Shown one piece after another: positions 1 to 9,048 of a stretch of DNA of 64,000 nucleotides; position 1 is the stretch's first letter; each line of letters starts with the position of its first letter. The position numbers and the translations under genes were made by a program. This stretch comes from Litorivivens sp041625575 (GTDB lineage: Bacteria > Pseudomonadota > Gammaproteobacteria > Pseudomonadales > Spongiibacteraceae): the NCBI GenBank assembly GCA_041625575.1, contig JBFJTG010000006.1:1-64000 (forward strand), in the 5' to 3' direction. The notes under the pieces are model-generated. The model made no database searches. It was not told the DNA's origin and saw only the letters and a program-made list of their open reading frames with translations.

Positions 1-1368
1 CACAAAGGGGTTAATTAAGTCGAAATCAATAATGGAGTCGTGCTCTGTGCGACTCGGTGTACGGCTTGCTTTCGATGCAGCCAACCAGAAACTGCCGTAA
101 GACGCGGGGGACCAAAGTGCTCGAAGATTGGGTTGAAGCTCTCGCCCCGTAAAGTCATTTTGCTCGACCTTGCTACCCGCAATAAGACGAAGGTTGCGCC
201 GAATATCATATTCGTATTGCGCAAATCCGCTGGCAACGCCATAACTGCGGCGTACAGGTGTAAAGCGAATGTGCTGATCTTTTAGTTCATCACTAGTGTG
301 GCGATAGCTAAGCCCCCAAACAAGACGGTGTTTGGGCGCGGGACTATAATCATGCTGGAAATCTAAGTCGTAGCTATTGATGTTGAGGTTGAAAAGCAGG
401 TCCTCGCGCTTGCTATGATCCATTGTTAGTCGAACACTGACATCGGACTTATCGTCGAGCCGCTGCTGCCAGTGGGTTACAGCATTCATGCCAGAGTAAT
501 GAAGTTTTTGTTTGAATCGTCCAGCTAGAGTGGGGGAGCTAAAGTCGGGCAAGTCGAGCTCTTCACCTTCATCGCCTTCGTAGGCGTTTATCTGAATACT
601 GGTGGCACCTGAGTCTATGTTGCCGTGGTCAAAACGCATTCCTGCCTGAGTTCCAGTCCAGCGGTCATGATTTGATGAGCCGTCAGGGCGGCTCGCCTCA
701 TCGCGCTCGAAACTTTTAATATATCCGCGGATATAGCCGTCATCGCCTAACTTTGTTCCATAACGGCCATTTGCAAACCATTTCTCTTCATCACCGGCAG
801 CAAGCTCGGCAATGCCGCCGAGGGAATCTTGGCCATGACTTGTGACAATGTTGATAACCCCATTGAAGGCATTTGAGCCCCAAAGTGCAGCGCCCGGCCC
901 TCTTACCACTTCAATGCGAGCTATATCAGGAATCAGTGTGTCGAGCGTATCCCAGAACATGCCGACTTTAGCCTGTGAGAAAACGCTGCGGCCATCAACA
1001 AGAATGAGTAAGCGGTTGGTGAAAATGCCACCGTTAAAGCCCCGAATGCCTACGCCCCATTTGCCGGTGCCGAAACGGGTAACTTCAACGCCGGGAACCA
1101 AACGCAGGAGTTCGGGCACTGATGTAGCGCCAGAGCGTCGAATTGCGTCATGGGTAAGAACATAAACAGCGGCGGGTGATTTACCCAGACTTTCGCCTCT
1201 CCGCGTTGTGAGTCGTACGTTGATGTCGAGCAATTCATCAAGGCTTAATTCGGTTAAATCCCTTGATAGCCAGGGGGATGCATTGAGCGAAGAGCAGACG
1301 AGGAAACTACCAAGCACAAAAATGAGCTTGTTTAGCGAAGAGATGTCTCTACCCCTATAGCATGGCAT
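1..1368 (-). CDS. TonB-dependent outer-membrane receptor (C-terminal part outside window)
   Basis: An open frame of 456 codons runs from ATG at 1368 to the window edge without a stop, so the barrel end is missing. The N-terminus has a basic stretch, a hydrophobic core and an Ala-Ser-Pro cleavage region, which reads as a signal peptide of about 30 residues. A plug domain follows with typical motifs: a SPAAVYVLT strand, RSGATSVPELLRLVPGV, LLILVDGRSVF and VEVVRGPGAALWGSNAFNGVINIVT. After it comes beta-barrel-like sequence with alternating aromatic and charged strands. The family imports ligands such as siderophores or cobalamin with energy from TonB. The ligand cannot be told from sequence, and I saw no Fur box or cobalamin riboswitch upstream. 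An in-frame TGA lies a few codons before this ATG, which limits other starts. Confidence 0.9.
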   Translation of the reverse strand, partial: MPCYRGRDISSLNKLIFVLGSFLVCSSLNASPWLSRDLTELSLDELLDINVRLTTRRGESLGKSPAAVYVLTHDAIRRSGATSVPELLRLVPGVEVTRFGTGKWGVGIRGFNGGIFTNRLLILVDGRSVFSQAKVGMFWDTLDTLIPDIARIEVVRGPGAALWGSNAFNGVINIVTSHGQDSLGGIAELAAGDEEKWFANGRYGTKLGDDGYIRGYIKSFERDEASRPDGSSNHDRWTGTQAGMRFDHGNIDSGATSIQINAYEGDEGEELDLPDFSSPTLAGRFKQKLHYSGMNAVTHWQQRLDDKSDVSVRLTMDHSKREDLLFNLNINSYDLDFQHDYSPAPKHRLVWGLSYRHTSDELKDQHIRFTPVRRSYGVASGFAQYEYDIRRNLRLIAGSKVEQNDFTGRELQPNLRALWSPASYGSFWLAASKASRTPSRTEHDSIIDFDLINPFV

Positions 1369-1605
1369 TATGAGCGTGCGTCCTTGTCATATCGCGGAGT
1401 ACGTGAGTCTGCGAGTTGAGTAAATCAGGCTAAATGAATCCAGAGCAGTCCACTAGACGTAGTTACCCTATAAGGGCTTATACGTATTGGCGGCTTAGGC
1501 GCTGCTGTTAAAGGGCGATTGTGAGGGGACTTGAGCTTTTACTCGGCTTCGAAGGTCGGTAAATTCGCTGAGATGGCGCAGGGGCTATTATTGCCGATAC
1601 TACAA

Positions 1606-1638
1606 ACAAAAAAGGCCTCGCCAAATTGGCGAAGCCTT
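1606..1638 (-). terminator. Intrinsic terminator of ssrA
   Basis: Read on the minus strand just after the tmRNA CCA end: an 11-bp stem AAGGCTTCGCC / GGCGAGGCCTT with one internal mismatch, a 5-nt AATTT loop, and a run of six T. It sits 10 nt beyond the mature 3' end, as expected for a tmRNA gene. Confidence 0.85.
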
Positions 1639-1647
1639 CGTTGTACT

Positions 1648-2007
1648 TGGTGGAGCCGGCGGGAATTGAACCCGCGTCCGTCAGTCCGCCACTCAGGGCT
1701 CTACATGCTTAGTTTCCGTCAATTGATTTAGCCGCAAACAGCCCGACGGGCAGGACGTTATTGGCGATTCTGATGAGGTTTTAACAGCGCAGCCTCAGAC
1801 GAGCTTTGCTTGCGATCCAGTTCTATATGACAGTCAATAACGCGGTACTGGCACCTTGCTATCGACCGCTAACCGGGTATTAAGCGGCTAGAGCGTAGTT
1901 GTCGTCGTTGGCAACTATAAGATTGCAGCTTTTGATTAACGTGATTCGCTACCATCACGGCATGCACCACAGAGCTTTGTAACCGGCGTCGAATCCAAAT
2001 CGGCCCC
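1648..2007 (-). ncRNA. ssrA: tmRNA (SsrA), 360 nt
   Basis: The minus strand starts with GGGGCCGATTTGGATTCGAC and ends with a T-arm-like GGTTCAATTCCCGCC and an acceptor end GGCTCCACCA, which form the tRNA-like domain. The internal reading frame at 1880-1912 encodes ANDDNYALAA followed by TAA, with GCC as the likely resume codon. tmRNA with SmpB rescues stalled ribosomes and adds a degradation tag. The length is within a few bases of the E. coli RNA. The tag differs from the E. coli ANDENYALAA only by Glu4 to Asp. Its partner gene smpB lies about 5.1 kb away on the same strand. Confidence 0.97.
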
Positions 2008-2019
2008 AAATCACACGCT

Positions 2020-2048
2020 ATTGTAGCTGATTGGCCAGATGATTGTAA
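2020..2048 (-). promoter_or_regulatory. Candidate sigma-70 promoter of ssrA
   Basis: On the minus strand, TACAAT (2020-2025) has one mismatch to the -10 consensus. It lies 17 nt from a weak -35 TTACAA (2043-2048). It is placed 13 nt before the mature tmRNA 5' end and next to the ppx stop codon. The -35 is poor, so this is a moderate call. Confidence 0.45.
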
Positions 2049-2051
2049 TAA

Positions 2052-3545
2052 TCAAGTGGCTTCAATACTGAGTTTGATACCAACACCTTTTATAAGTTCC
2101 TGCTCGTCTTCCAGATCTGCCCGGGTAAGGGGGTTTTTGTCTAACCAGGCTGAGGGCGCCTGCAGAATGAGTTGCTTGCCTTTGGCCTGTAGCTTGACGT
2201 CTTTGGGTATGGTGCGCTGTTGGCGGCGGCGGTGCAGGATGCAGGCAAGGCGAAAGAGAGCGATTAGCCACCAGTCGGGGCGTACATTATAGAGCTGGGC
2301 GTCGGCTTTGGGTTTGCGCCGGTGGTTTAGCACCAGGAAGGCAAGGCGGGCCTGCTCCTGCCGCGAGAAGCCGGGCATGTCTGCATTGTTCAGGATGTAG
2401 GCGCCGTGTTTGTGATAGCCGCCATGGGCGATTGCCAAGCCTACTTCGTGCAGGGCTGCCGCCCAGCGCAATAATAGTTCCGCCTCATGCGCTTCGCTTA
2501 ATACCTGTTCTTGTATGCCGCTGAGCCAGCGTGTGGCCAGATCCCCTACGCGCTGTGCTTGTTGGCTATCCACATGGTATTGGCTAAGGAGGTGCTCGAT
2601 TGTGCTGTCGCGGGTGTCTCGATGGTGCAGTCGCCCGGCGAGATCGTGAATAATTCCTTCGCGAATAGCGTAACCGGAGGTGTGGAGTTCTTTGATTTCC
2701 AGTTCTTCAACGAGGGAGATGAGAATTGCGAGGCCGCCGGCGATGACGGGTTTACGATCGTCGCTGAGGCCTTTTAGGTTCACGTCCCCGGATAGTTTGT
2801 GTCTAAGCAGTTCATCGCGCAAACGGTAAAGCCCCTCGGCGGTGATGGGCTGTTTCTCGGTGAAATTGTTGTCCGTCAGGATACGGCCGATGCTGCGAAT
2901 GGTGCCGGATGCACCGACGGCTTGGTCCCACTTGCCGTGAAATAACGTTATATAGGGCGAGAGTTCCTGCGCCGTCGCTTTGCAGGCTTTTTTAAAGCCC
3001 TGCTCAGTCAGTTTGCCGTTCGGAAAGAAGCGGCGACTAAAGCTGACGCAGCCGAGGTCGAGGCTTTCCATGGTTTTGGGCAATTGCGAGCCGATAACCA
3101 ATTCTGTTGAGCCGCCGCCAATATCGATGACCAGCCTGCGTTCATCGCCGGGTGAAAAGTCGCTGGCAACACCGAGGTAGATAAGACGGGCTTCTTCAGT
3201 GCCGGAGATAATGTTGATAGGGGTGGGTAGAATTTCTTCTGCTTGCTGCAAAAATTCGGTGGCATTAACGGCAGTGCGCAAGGTGTTGGTGCCTACGATG
3301 CGAATGTGGCTGCGCGGTATGCTGCGCAAGCGCTCGGCCATTTTTTTCAGGCTGTCCAGTGCGCGTTGCTGTGCGTCAGCCGAGAGCTCGTTACTATCGC
3401 TTAGGCCAGCCGCAAAACGCACCATGTCTTTGTGTGCGTCGAGTACGATAAGTTTGTTGTTCTCGAAGCGGGCAATCTGCAAGTGAAAGCTGTTCGAGCC
3501 CAGGTCTAGGGCGGCATAAACCTCGGGGTTCACATCTTGCGGCAT
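2052..3545 (-). CDS. ppx: Exopolyphosphatase (Ppx/GppA family)
   Basis: This 497-residue protein removes terminal phosphates from inorganic polyphosphate; family members may also hydrolyse pppGpp. The ASKHA-fold phosphate-binding motifs are visible: DLGSNSFHL near residue 14, SGTEEARLIYLG with the expected catalytic Glu near residue 120, and DIGGGSTEL near 145. The C-terminal part resembles the HD-like domain of full-length Ppx, with HEVGLAIAHGGYHKHGAYIL. The length matches gammaproteobacterial Ppx (about 500). It is divergent from ppk1 with 239 nt between the starts, so synthesis and breakdown of polyphosphate are encoded back to back. I could not identify a Pho box in the shared intergenic region. 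Confidence 0.95.
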   Translation of the reverse strand: MPQDVNPEVYAALDLGSNSFHLQIARFENNKLIVLDAHKDMVRFAAGLSDSNELSADAQQRALDSLKKMAERLRSIPRSHIRIVGTNTLRTAVNATEFLQQAEEILPTPINIISGTEEARLIYLGVASDFSPGDERRLVIDIGGGSTELVIGSQLPKTMESLDLGCVSFSRRFFPNGKLTEQGFKKACKATAQELSPYITLFHGKWDQAVGASGTIRSIGRILTDNNFTEKQPITAEGLYRLRDELLRHKLSGDVNLKGLSDDRKPVIAGGLAILISLVEELEIKELHTSGYAIREGIIHDLAGRLHHRDTRDSTIEHLLSQYHVDSQQAQRVGDLATRWLSGIQEQVLSEAHEAELLLRWAAALHEVGLAIAHGGYHKHGAYILNNADMPGFSRQEQARLAFLVLNHRRKPKADAQLYNVRPDWWLIALFRLACILHRRRQQRTIPKDVKLQAKGKQLILQAPSAWLDKNPLTRADLEDEQELIKGVGIKLSIEAT

Positions 3546-3784
3546 CTAAGGTCGTTACTCCCGACTACAAAATTGGGTGGCGAGGGCTTAAAGCCTCGAC
3601 GAGGCAGTTTAAACCCTGATTCCAGGGAAAGCGACTTGCCAGTTTGTATAAAAGTTTATGCATCGGATGTTGCTGCACGATATGAGTGAATGGCAGGATG
3701 TAATGTAGTGGGCATTTATATCCTATAGTTTGCTAGCAGCCTACAGTGCGACAATAGTAGACGAGTAACAATTGGGAGAAAGTT

Positions 3785-5890
3785 ATGGTGGAGACCGCCG
3801 ACCGGCAGGTGTGGATTCCCAAGGAATTGAGCTGGCTGTCGTTTAATGAGCGCGTCTTGCAAGAGGCTGCTGACACCAGCGTTCCTGTTATTCAGCGTGT
3901 GCGCTATATGGGCATATTTTCGAACAATATGGACGAGTTCTATCGCGTTCGTGTTGCCGACGTGCGTCGCTTGGCGGCTTTTTCAACGCCGTCAAAACAA
4001 GACGAATTCAAGGAGCTGCTCGAGGAAATTCAGCGTCGCGTTCTGGTGCTGCAAGGCCGCTTCGATAAGATTTATCTGAATACACTGCGCGAATTGCGCC
4101 GCCGTGGCATTTATCTTATCAGCGAGAAGCAACTTGATGAGCATCAACATAAATTTGCTCGCGAATTTTTCTTTAAGCATATCCAGCCGGAGCTGGAGCC
4201 GATTATTCTGGACGACGCACACCCCATGCCGGAATTGAATGAAGTGTCGATCTATCTGGCAATTCGTTTGGTGTCGGCAGATCATGTTCGTTATGCGCTA
4301 CTTGAGGTGCCTACCACCCGCCTAAATCGTTTTATAAAGATACCTTCGCGCAAGGGCAAGCGCGGAAAAGTGTTGATGGCTCTGGAGAATTTGATTCGGG
4401 TTTGCCTGCACGACGTATTCCGCGGAATATTCCAGCTTATCAGTGTTGAGGCTTATACAATCAAGTTGACGCGTGATGCCGAGCTCGAGTTGGGTGAGGA
4501 AGTTACGGAAAGTTTTTTTGAGCGAATGGAGCGCAGCCTCAAGCGTCGCAAAAAGGCTGACCCGGTGCGTTTTGTATATGACAGTGATATGCCGGAAGAC
4601 ATGCGCGATTATATGGCGCGGCGCCTGGGCATCGGCAGGCTGGATTCAGTGATCCCGGGGGGGCGTTATCACAACTCCAAGGATTTCATGAGCTTTCCCA
4701 ATTTGGGGCCGGCGTATTTGGAGCTGCAGCCGCTATCGCCTATTCCTCTGGAAGCCGTTGAGCAGCGCGACAATATTTTTGACGCTATTGCCGAGCGAGA
4801 CGTGTTGCTCTACTACCCCTATCACAGCTTTAGTTATGTGGTGAGTTTCCTGAAAACCGCGGCGATCGATCCCGCTGTTAAGTCGATCGCAATAAGTCTG
4901 TACCGCGTTGCCTCATATTCACATGTCGTAGATGCTCTGATTAATGCGGTAGCTAATCACAAATCGGTAACAGTGATCGTTGAGTTGCAGGCACGTTTTG
5001 ATGAAGAGGCTAACCTGGCACTCTCGCATCGCCTTACCGAAGGGGGTGTCAATGTCATTTTCGGGGTGCCGGGACTCAAAGTTCACGGCAAGCTGATTCT
5101 GGTTACTCGCCAGGAAAACAATACGCTCCGCTATTACACCCACGTAGGCACGGGCAATTTCAACGAAAAGACGGCTGAAGTGTATACCGACTTCAGTTTG
5201 CTCACCTACAATCAGGAGATTGGTGAAGAGGCGGCGAAAATCTTCGAATTCATTCGGTATAACTACAGGCGACCTGAGTTAAAGCACCTTATTGTTTCGC
5301 CGGTGAATACCCGCCAGCGCTTCAAGGAGTTGATTGACGGCGAAATTCTTAGCGCGGAAAAGGGGCACGATTGCGGAATTACCCTGAAGTGCAACAACCT
5401 GGTCGACCCTGAAATCATAGAGAAGTTATATCAAGCCAGTCAGGCCGGTGTACCGATTCGTCTCATTGTGCGTGGCATGTGTTCGCTGGTAGCGGGCACG
5501 CCGGGGCTGAGCGACAATATTGAGGCGATCAGTATTGTCGACCGCTATCTGGAACACCCCAGAGTGTTTATGTTTTATAACCGCGGTGAGCCGCGCTATT
5601 ACCTCTCGTCTGCCGATGTAATGACGCGCAATATTGATTACCGGGTAGAGGTTATGTGTCCGGTGTACGATCCCCAGCACCAGGCAACCCTTCAGGCTGT
5701 GCTGGATATTCAGTGGTCGGATAATGTAAAAGCCCGGACTCTGGATGCCGGGCAGTGTAATAACTTACGTTTGCCGCGGAAAAAAAAGGCAAAGCGTATT
5801 CGCTCTCAGGAGGCGATTCATCGTTATTTGCAAAGCGGTAGGCTTCCCAGGCTTCGCAAGCTTGCCTACAACGCGATCGATGCCGAGTAG
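3785..5890 (+). CDS. ppk1: Polyphosphate kinase 1
   Basis: This 701-residue enzyme polymerises the gamma phosphate of ATP into polyphosphate, reversibly. The N-terminal and middle domains are typical (ELSWLSFNERVLQEA, YMGIFSNNMDEFYRVRVADV). The phospholipase-D-like catalytic half carries the two conserved histidines, H434 in LKVHGKLILV and H453 in YTHVGTGNFN; the first is the autophosphorylated residue in E. coli Ppk (H435). The length is close to E. coli Ppk (688). The ATG follows GGGAGA with good spacing. It is transcribed divergently from ppx and converges on the methyltransferase gene, whose stop lies 12 nt away. Confidence 0.97.
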   Translation: MVETADRQVWIPKELSWLSFNERVLQEAADTSVPVIQRVRYMGIFSNNMDEFYRVRVADVRRLAAFSTPSKQDEFKELLEEIQRRVLVLQGRFDKIYLNTLRELRRRGIYLISEKQLDEHQHKFAREFFFKHIQPELEPIILDDAHPMPELNEVSIYLAIRLVSADHVRYALLEVPTTRLNRFIKIPSRKGKRGKVLMALENLIRVCLHDVFRGIFQLISVEAYTIKLTRDAELELGEEVTESFFERMERSLKRRKKADPVRFVYDSDMPEDMRDYMARRLGIGRLDSVIPGGRYHNSKDFMSFPNLGPAYLELQPLSPIPLEAVEQRDNIFDAIAERDVLLYYPYHSFSYVVSFLKTAAIDPAVKSIAISLYRVASYSHVVDALINAVANHKSVTVIVELQARFDEEANLALSHRLTEGGVNVIFGVPGLKVHGKLILVTRQENNTLRYYTHVGTGNFNEKTAEVYTDFSLLTYNQEIGEEAAKIFEFIRYNYRRPELKHLIVSPVNTRQRFKELIDGEILSAEKGHDCGITLKCNNLVDPEIIEKLYQASQAGVPIRLIVRGMCSLVAGTPGLSDNIEAISIVDRYLEHPRVFMFYNRGEPRYYLSSADVMTRNIDYRVEVMCPVYDPQHQATLQAVLDIQWSDNVKARTLDAGQCNNLRLPRKKKAKRIRSQEAIHRYLQSGRLPRLRKLAYNAIDAE

Positions 5891-5902
5891 GTTCCAGCTA
5901 CG

Positions 5903-6586
5903 CTACGAGCGTACGATGAGCAGGCTGCCTTCAATCTTGCGTGGCTTGCGGACGCTGCGCTCAATAACTTCTGCGCCAAATTCCTTCTGGCAGCGTTTTG
6001 CCAATGCCTTAAACGGAGAACGGCCGGGGTCGGCAACGATTATGGTGCCCACTTTCGCTTTGACTGCTTTTTGAATCATTGAGAAGAGCGGGTCGACAAG
6101 CTCATCCCAAAAGCAGATATCCCCACCCAGGACCATATCGTAACCTTTTAAATCCTTTATCTTCAGGTCTTCGTAGCGAGCTGTGAGGGTTTCGAGTTCC
6201 ACATCGTTAATGACACTGTGGGCGTCGAGGTAGGGAAAAACGTGAGGGTCGGCGTCCACGGCGGTAACGGCAGCTTCGTAGCTTTTTGCGCAGTGAATGC
6301 CGAGTAAGCCCCAGCCGCAACCCACTTCGAGGATCTCGCTGAAATGTGCCGGCGGGTGTTCTTCGAGGTAATCCATAATCAGAAAGCTGGAACCCCACAC
6401 CTTGGTGCCGTGTATTTCGGGGCTTGGTAAGCTGCAGTCGATGTGTTTAATTAAGTGATGCTTCTTTTTCAGAATTATAAGGTCGTTGACGTAGTGGTAG
6501 TCTTCGTTGGGCATAGCGGGTGGGCTTCTTCGTATGTTTGGGTTTAGCTTGCGCGCAAGCGATGCTAAAAAAGTACGCTGCGCCAC
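5903..6586 (-). CDS. Class I SAM-dependent methyltransferase of unknown target
   Basis: About 225 residues with a Rossmann methyltransferase core: motif I LEVGCGWGLLGIHCA, an acidic motif II AVDADP, and a motif IV-like region DMVLGGDICFWDEL. The overall look resembles the small METTL-type lysine methyltransferases and nicotinamide N-methylase-like proteins, but the substrate is not deducible. The start is uncertain. The frame opens at TTG 6595, GTG 6586 has a TAGGA box 9 nt upstream and is my choice, and ATG 6514 would remove about 24 basic residues. The gene lies 27 nt downstream of sixA, so it probably shares the smpB-sixA transcript. Confidence 0.8.
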   Translation of the reverse strand: MAQRTFLASLARKLNPNIRRSPPAMPNEDYHYVNDLIILKKKHHLIKHIDCSLPSPEIHGTKVWGSSFLIMDYLEEHPPAHFSEILEVGCGWGLLGIHCAKSYEAAVTAVDADPHVFPYLDAHSVINDVELETLTARYEDLKIKDLKGYDMVLGGDICFWDELVDPLFSMIQKAVKAKVGTIIVADPGRSPFKALAKRCQKEFGAEVIERSVRKPRKIEGSLLIVRS

Positions 6587-6613
6587 CTTAGGCAATCCTA
6601 CATAACAATTTTA

Positions 6614-7111
6614 TTAGCTTGGGAAGTCGCGTGGTGAGAGGCAGTGCAGCAATTCGCCACAGCCTGGTCGCAACTGGTCCCAATATTCAATTCGCAAAAA
6701 TATCTCAGCGAAGGATGCGCTTGGGAACTGCAGTAGTGAGCGACCACACAGTAAAACGATCAGGTCATGTAGCGCCGGGTTGTGGCCAGTGACCAGAATG
6801 CGATCTAGGTTGTTGTCGCGCTCTTTGAGCCAAGTAAGTAAGTCCTCGGACTCAAAGGTGTATAGAGCATCGTCCAGCGTGAGCTCGCCGGCGGGGGTGT
6901 CCAGTGCCGTGCGAATACGCTTCACAGTGCTGCGACATCGCTTTGCCGGGCTGCTGTATACGTGTTGCAGGCCCTTGCAATGCTCCGCAATGGCATCGGC
7001 CATGATACGGGCATCTTTTTTTCCGCGCTTGTTTAGTGGGCGGTCGAAGTCCGGAAGCGAGCTATCATCTCGATTGGATTTTGCATGGCGTAACAGGTAG
7101 AGCGTTTTCAC
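6614..7111 (-). CDS. sixA: Phosphohistidine phosphatase SixA
   Basis: 165 residues of the histidine phosphatase (RHG) branch. LYLLRHAKS at the N-terminus carries the phospho-accepting His9, FDRPLNKRGKKDA and SSPAKRCRSTV follow, and the second catalytic histidine is in VTGHNPALHDL. SixA dephosphorylates phosphohistidine in HPt domains (ArcB in E. coli) and in NPr of the nitrogen phosphotransferase system. The start is GTG and overlaps the smpB stop by one base (TAGTG), indicating translational coupling. The length matches E. coli SixA (161). Confidence 0.9.
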   Translation of the reverse strand: MKTLYLLRHAKSNRDDSSLPDFDRPLNKRGKKDARIMADAIAEHCKGLQHVYSSPAKRCRSTVKRIRTALDTPAGELTLDDALYTFESEDLLTWLKERDNNLDRILVTGHNPALHDLIVLLCGRSLLQFPSASFAEIFLRIEYWDQLRPGCGELLHCLSPRDFPS

Positions 7112-7590
7112 TATTTATTGTGTTCGCGCAGAACCCTTTGCTTTTGGCGGTCCCAATCGCGTTCTTTCTCCGTGTCGCGTTTGTCGTGGAGCTGCTTGCC
7201 TTGAGCCAAGCATATCTCAGCTTTTACCAAGTGCTTTTTCCAGTACAGTGCCGTACAGATACAGGTATAACCTTTTTGTTGCGTGGCTTCAATCAATCGG
7301 CTTAATTCTCTGCCGTTTAAAAGGAGCTTGCGCGTGCGCGTCGGGTCGGTAACAAAATGGGTAGACGCTGTGGGTAGTGGCGTGATTTGAGTGCCGATAA
7401 GCCAGGCTTCGCCGTCCTTCAACAAGACATAGCTATCCACTATTTGTGCCTTGCCTGCACGCAAACTTTTGACTTCCCAGCCATTGAGCACGACGCCTGC
7501 CTCGAATTTTTCCGTAATGTGGTATTCGTGACGTGCGCGTTTGTTGAGAGCGATGGTGGAACTGTGTTGATTCTGTTTTTTAGCTGCCAT
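7111..7590 (-). CDS. smpB: SsrA-binding protein SmpB
   Basis: 159 residues with the SmpB signature: NKRARHEYHITEKFEAGVVLNGWEVKSLRAGKA near the start, a DSYVLLKDGEAWLIG segment, and a basic C-terminal tail DTEKERDWDRQKQRVLREHNK. The protein binds the tRNA-like domain of tmRNA and places it in the empty A site of stalled ribosomes, where the tail reads the mRNA channel. It is the first gene of an apparent smpB-sixA-methyltransferase operon. Its RNA partner ssrA is on the same strand further along. The divergent neighbour starts 97 nt away. Confidence 0.97.
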   Translation of the reverse strand: MAAKKQNQHSSTIALNKRARHEYHITEKFEAGVVLNGWEVKSLRAGKAQIVDSYVLLKDGEAWLIGTQITPLPTASTHFVTDPTRTRKLLLNGRELSRLIEATQQKGYTCICTALYWKKHLVKAEICLAQGKQLHDKRDTEKERDWDRQKQRVLREHNK

Positions 7591-7687
7591 GGGGGCGCAT
7601 TATAGGGCCTGTTGCTGGTAAAGCCTATGGAGCTGGGCGAAAATGGTCGCCAGGCAGATAATAAAAACGCATGTTGGAGAATAAGAG

Positions 7688-9031
7688 TTGCAACGTGAAA
7701 CCAAGCAGGGCGTCTGGATTAGTCGCTGGACTTTCGTCGCCGCAGCCTCGGGACTGGCAATTGGTCTTGGGAATTTCTGGCGATTTCCACATGAGGTGGG
7801 CCAATACGGCGGGCTTCTGTACCTGTTGGTCTATATCGCTCTGGTAGCCACCATTGCTATGCCTGTTATGCTGGCGGAAGTGGTGATGGGGAGTCGTGGG
7901 CGCGCAAACCCGGAATCGAGTATCCAGTATTTGAATCTGGAGTCGGGGAGTCACGGCGCCTGGCGTACTGTGCCGATCCTGGCCATGACGACGGGTTTGC
8001 TATTGCTGGTTCATCTAGTGGTGATAGCGGGCTGGGTTCTTAGTTATGCATACCAGCTTGGTGATGCAAAGCTTGAAGCTATAAGCATTGAATTTGCCGG
8101 TGAGCATTTTGCCGCCTATATATCGTCCAATGTGGAAATGGCCAAGGGCCTAGTCGCGTTCATGTTGCTGCTGACGCCGCTCGCCATGTGCAAAATGACC
8201 CGACTCACCGGCCAGTTGTTGCGACTGTTGGTGCCCATGATTCTCATTATGTTGGCCGCGGCTCTCTATGCAGCCGTCGAGCTCGGTGACCTGGGGGCGG
8301 GCTTGCGCTGGATGTTTGAGATTCGGCGCGAAGATTTTGGGCGCGATGCGCTCGTCTCGGCGCTAGGTCAGGCGTTTTACACTTTGGGTATCGGTGTGGG
8401 CGCGATGATGATTTACGGTGCTTATTTTCCCGATGGCCGTTCTATTTCCCGGCAGGTTTTTGCCGTTGCCCTTATCGACACGGTTGCTGCACTGGTAGCG
8501 GGCGTCTGCATCTACGCTTTGGTCCTTGACCACAACATCGTACCGGGCAATAGCGTGGCTTTATTGTTTATCACACTGCCCTATGTTTTCGGGAACGTAT
8601 TATTCGGGGATTTGGTTGGCTGTATGTTTTTTATACTGCTGGCCCTGGTTATGCTATGTAGCGCCCTGGCCCTGCTAGAGCCAACGATTTCATGGCTGGT
8701 CGAGAAAACACCCCTGCGGCGCTGGTTTGCCGCTTTGGTCCTGTGCCTTTTGCTCTTGGTTGCGGGTTTGGCAGTGATTTTGGACGTGGCAGCACCGGGT
8801 GAGGCCTTTTGGTTATATGCCCTTAATCGAATCGCGGCGGACTACCTTTTGCCCTTAAGTGCCCTGGGGTTAACGCTCTACGCGGGTTGGGTATTGCGAG
8901 AAGTACAGGCGCGAGATGAGTTGTACTATTGCAGTAACAGAACCTTTTGGATTTGGCGTCGTCTTTTACGGTATATTGCGCCCCCAGCGATATTGGCGAT
9001 CTTGCTGCTGTCAATTTATCAAGGGTTTTAA
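7688..9031 (+). CDS. Sodium-dependent transporter, neurotransmitter:sodium symporter (SNF/NSS) family
   Basis: 447 residues with about eleven or twelve hydrophobic segments and the family hallmark in TM1, AIGLGNFWRFPHEVGQYGG, where unwound glycines coordinate sodium and substrate. TM6-like sequence ALGQAFYTLGIGVGAMMIYGAYFPD also fits. Bacterial relatives (LeuT, MhsT, TnaT) import amino acids with sodium, but the substrate here is unknown. Translation starts at TTG, 9 nt after a TTGGAGA box; no in-frame ATG lies nearby. The gene ends 17 nt before ratA and may be cotranscribed with ratA-rnfH. Confidence 0.9.
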   Translation: MQRETKQGVWISRWTFVAAASGLAIGLGNFWRFPHEVGQYGGLLYLLVYIALVATIAMPVMLAEVVMGSRGRANPESSIQYLNLESGSHGAWRTVPILAMTTGLLLLVHLVVIAGWVLSYAYQLGDAKLEAISIEFAGEHFAAYISSNVEMAKGLVAFMLLLTPLAMCKMTRLTGQLLRLLVPMILIMLAAALYAAVELGDLGAGLRWMFEIRREDFGRDALVSALGQAFYTLGIGVGAMMIYGAYFPDGRSISRQVFAVALIDTVAALVAGVCIYALVLDHNIVPGNSVALLFITLPYVFGNVLFGDLVGCMFFILLALVMLCSALALLEPTISWLVEKTPLRRWFAALVLCLLLLVAGLAVILDVAAPGEAFWLYALNRIAADYLLPLSALGLTLYAGWVLREVQARDELYYCSNRTFWIWRRLLRYIAPPAILAILLLSIYQGF

Positions 9032-9048
9032 AGCGTTTTGAGTTTTCG

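Noticed and set aside
1369..1605. Fur box or cobalamin riboswitch before the TonB receptor
   Set aside because: No GATAAT-type hexamer array or riboswitch core was recognised; the segment holds no feature I can support.
1531..1731. Short plus-strand frame over the ssrA terminator and 3' end
   Set aside because: It overlaps the tmRNA structure and its sequence is explained by that RNA.
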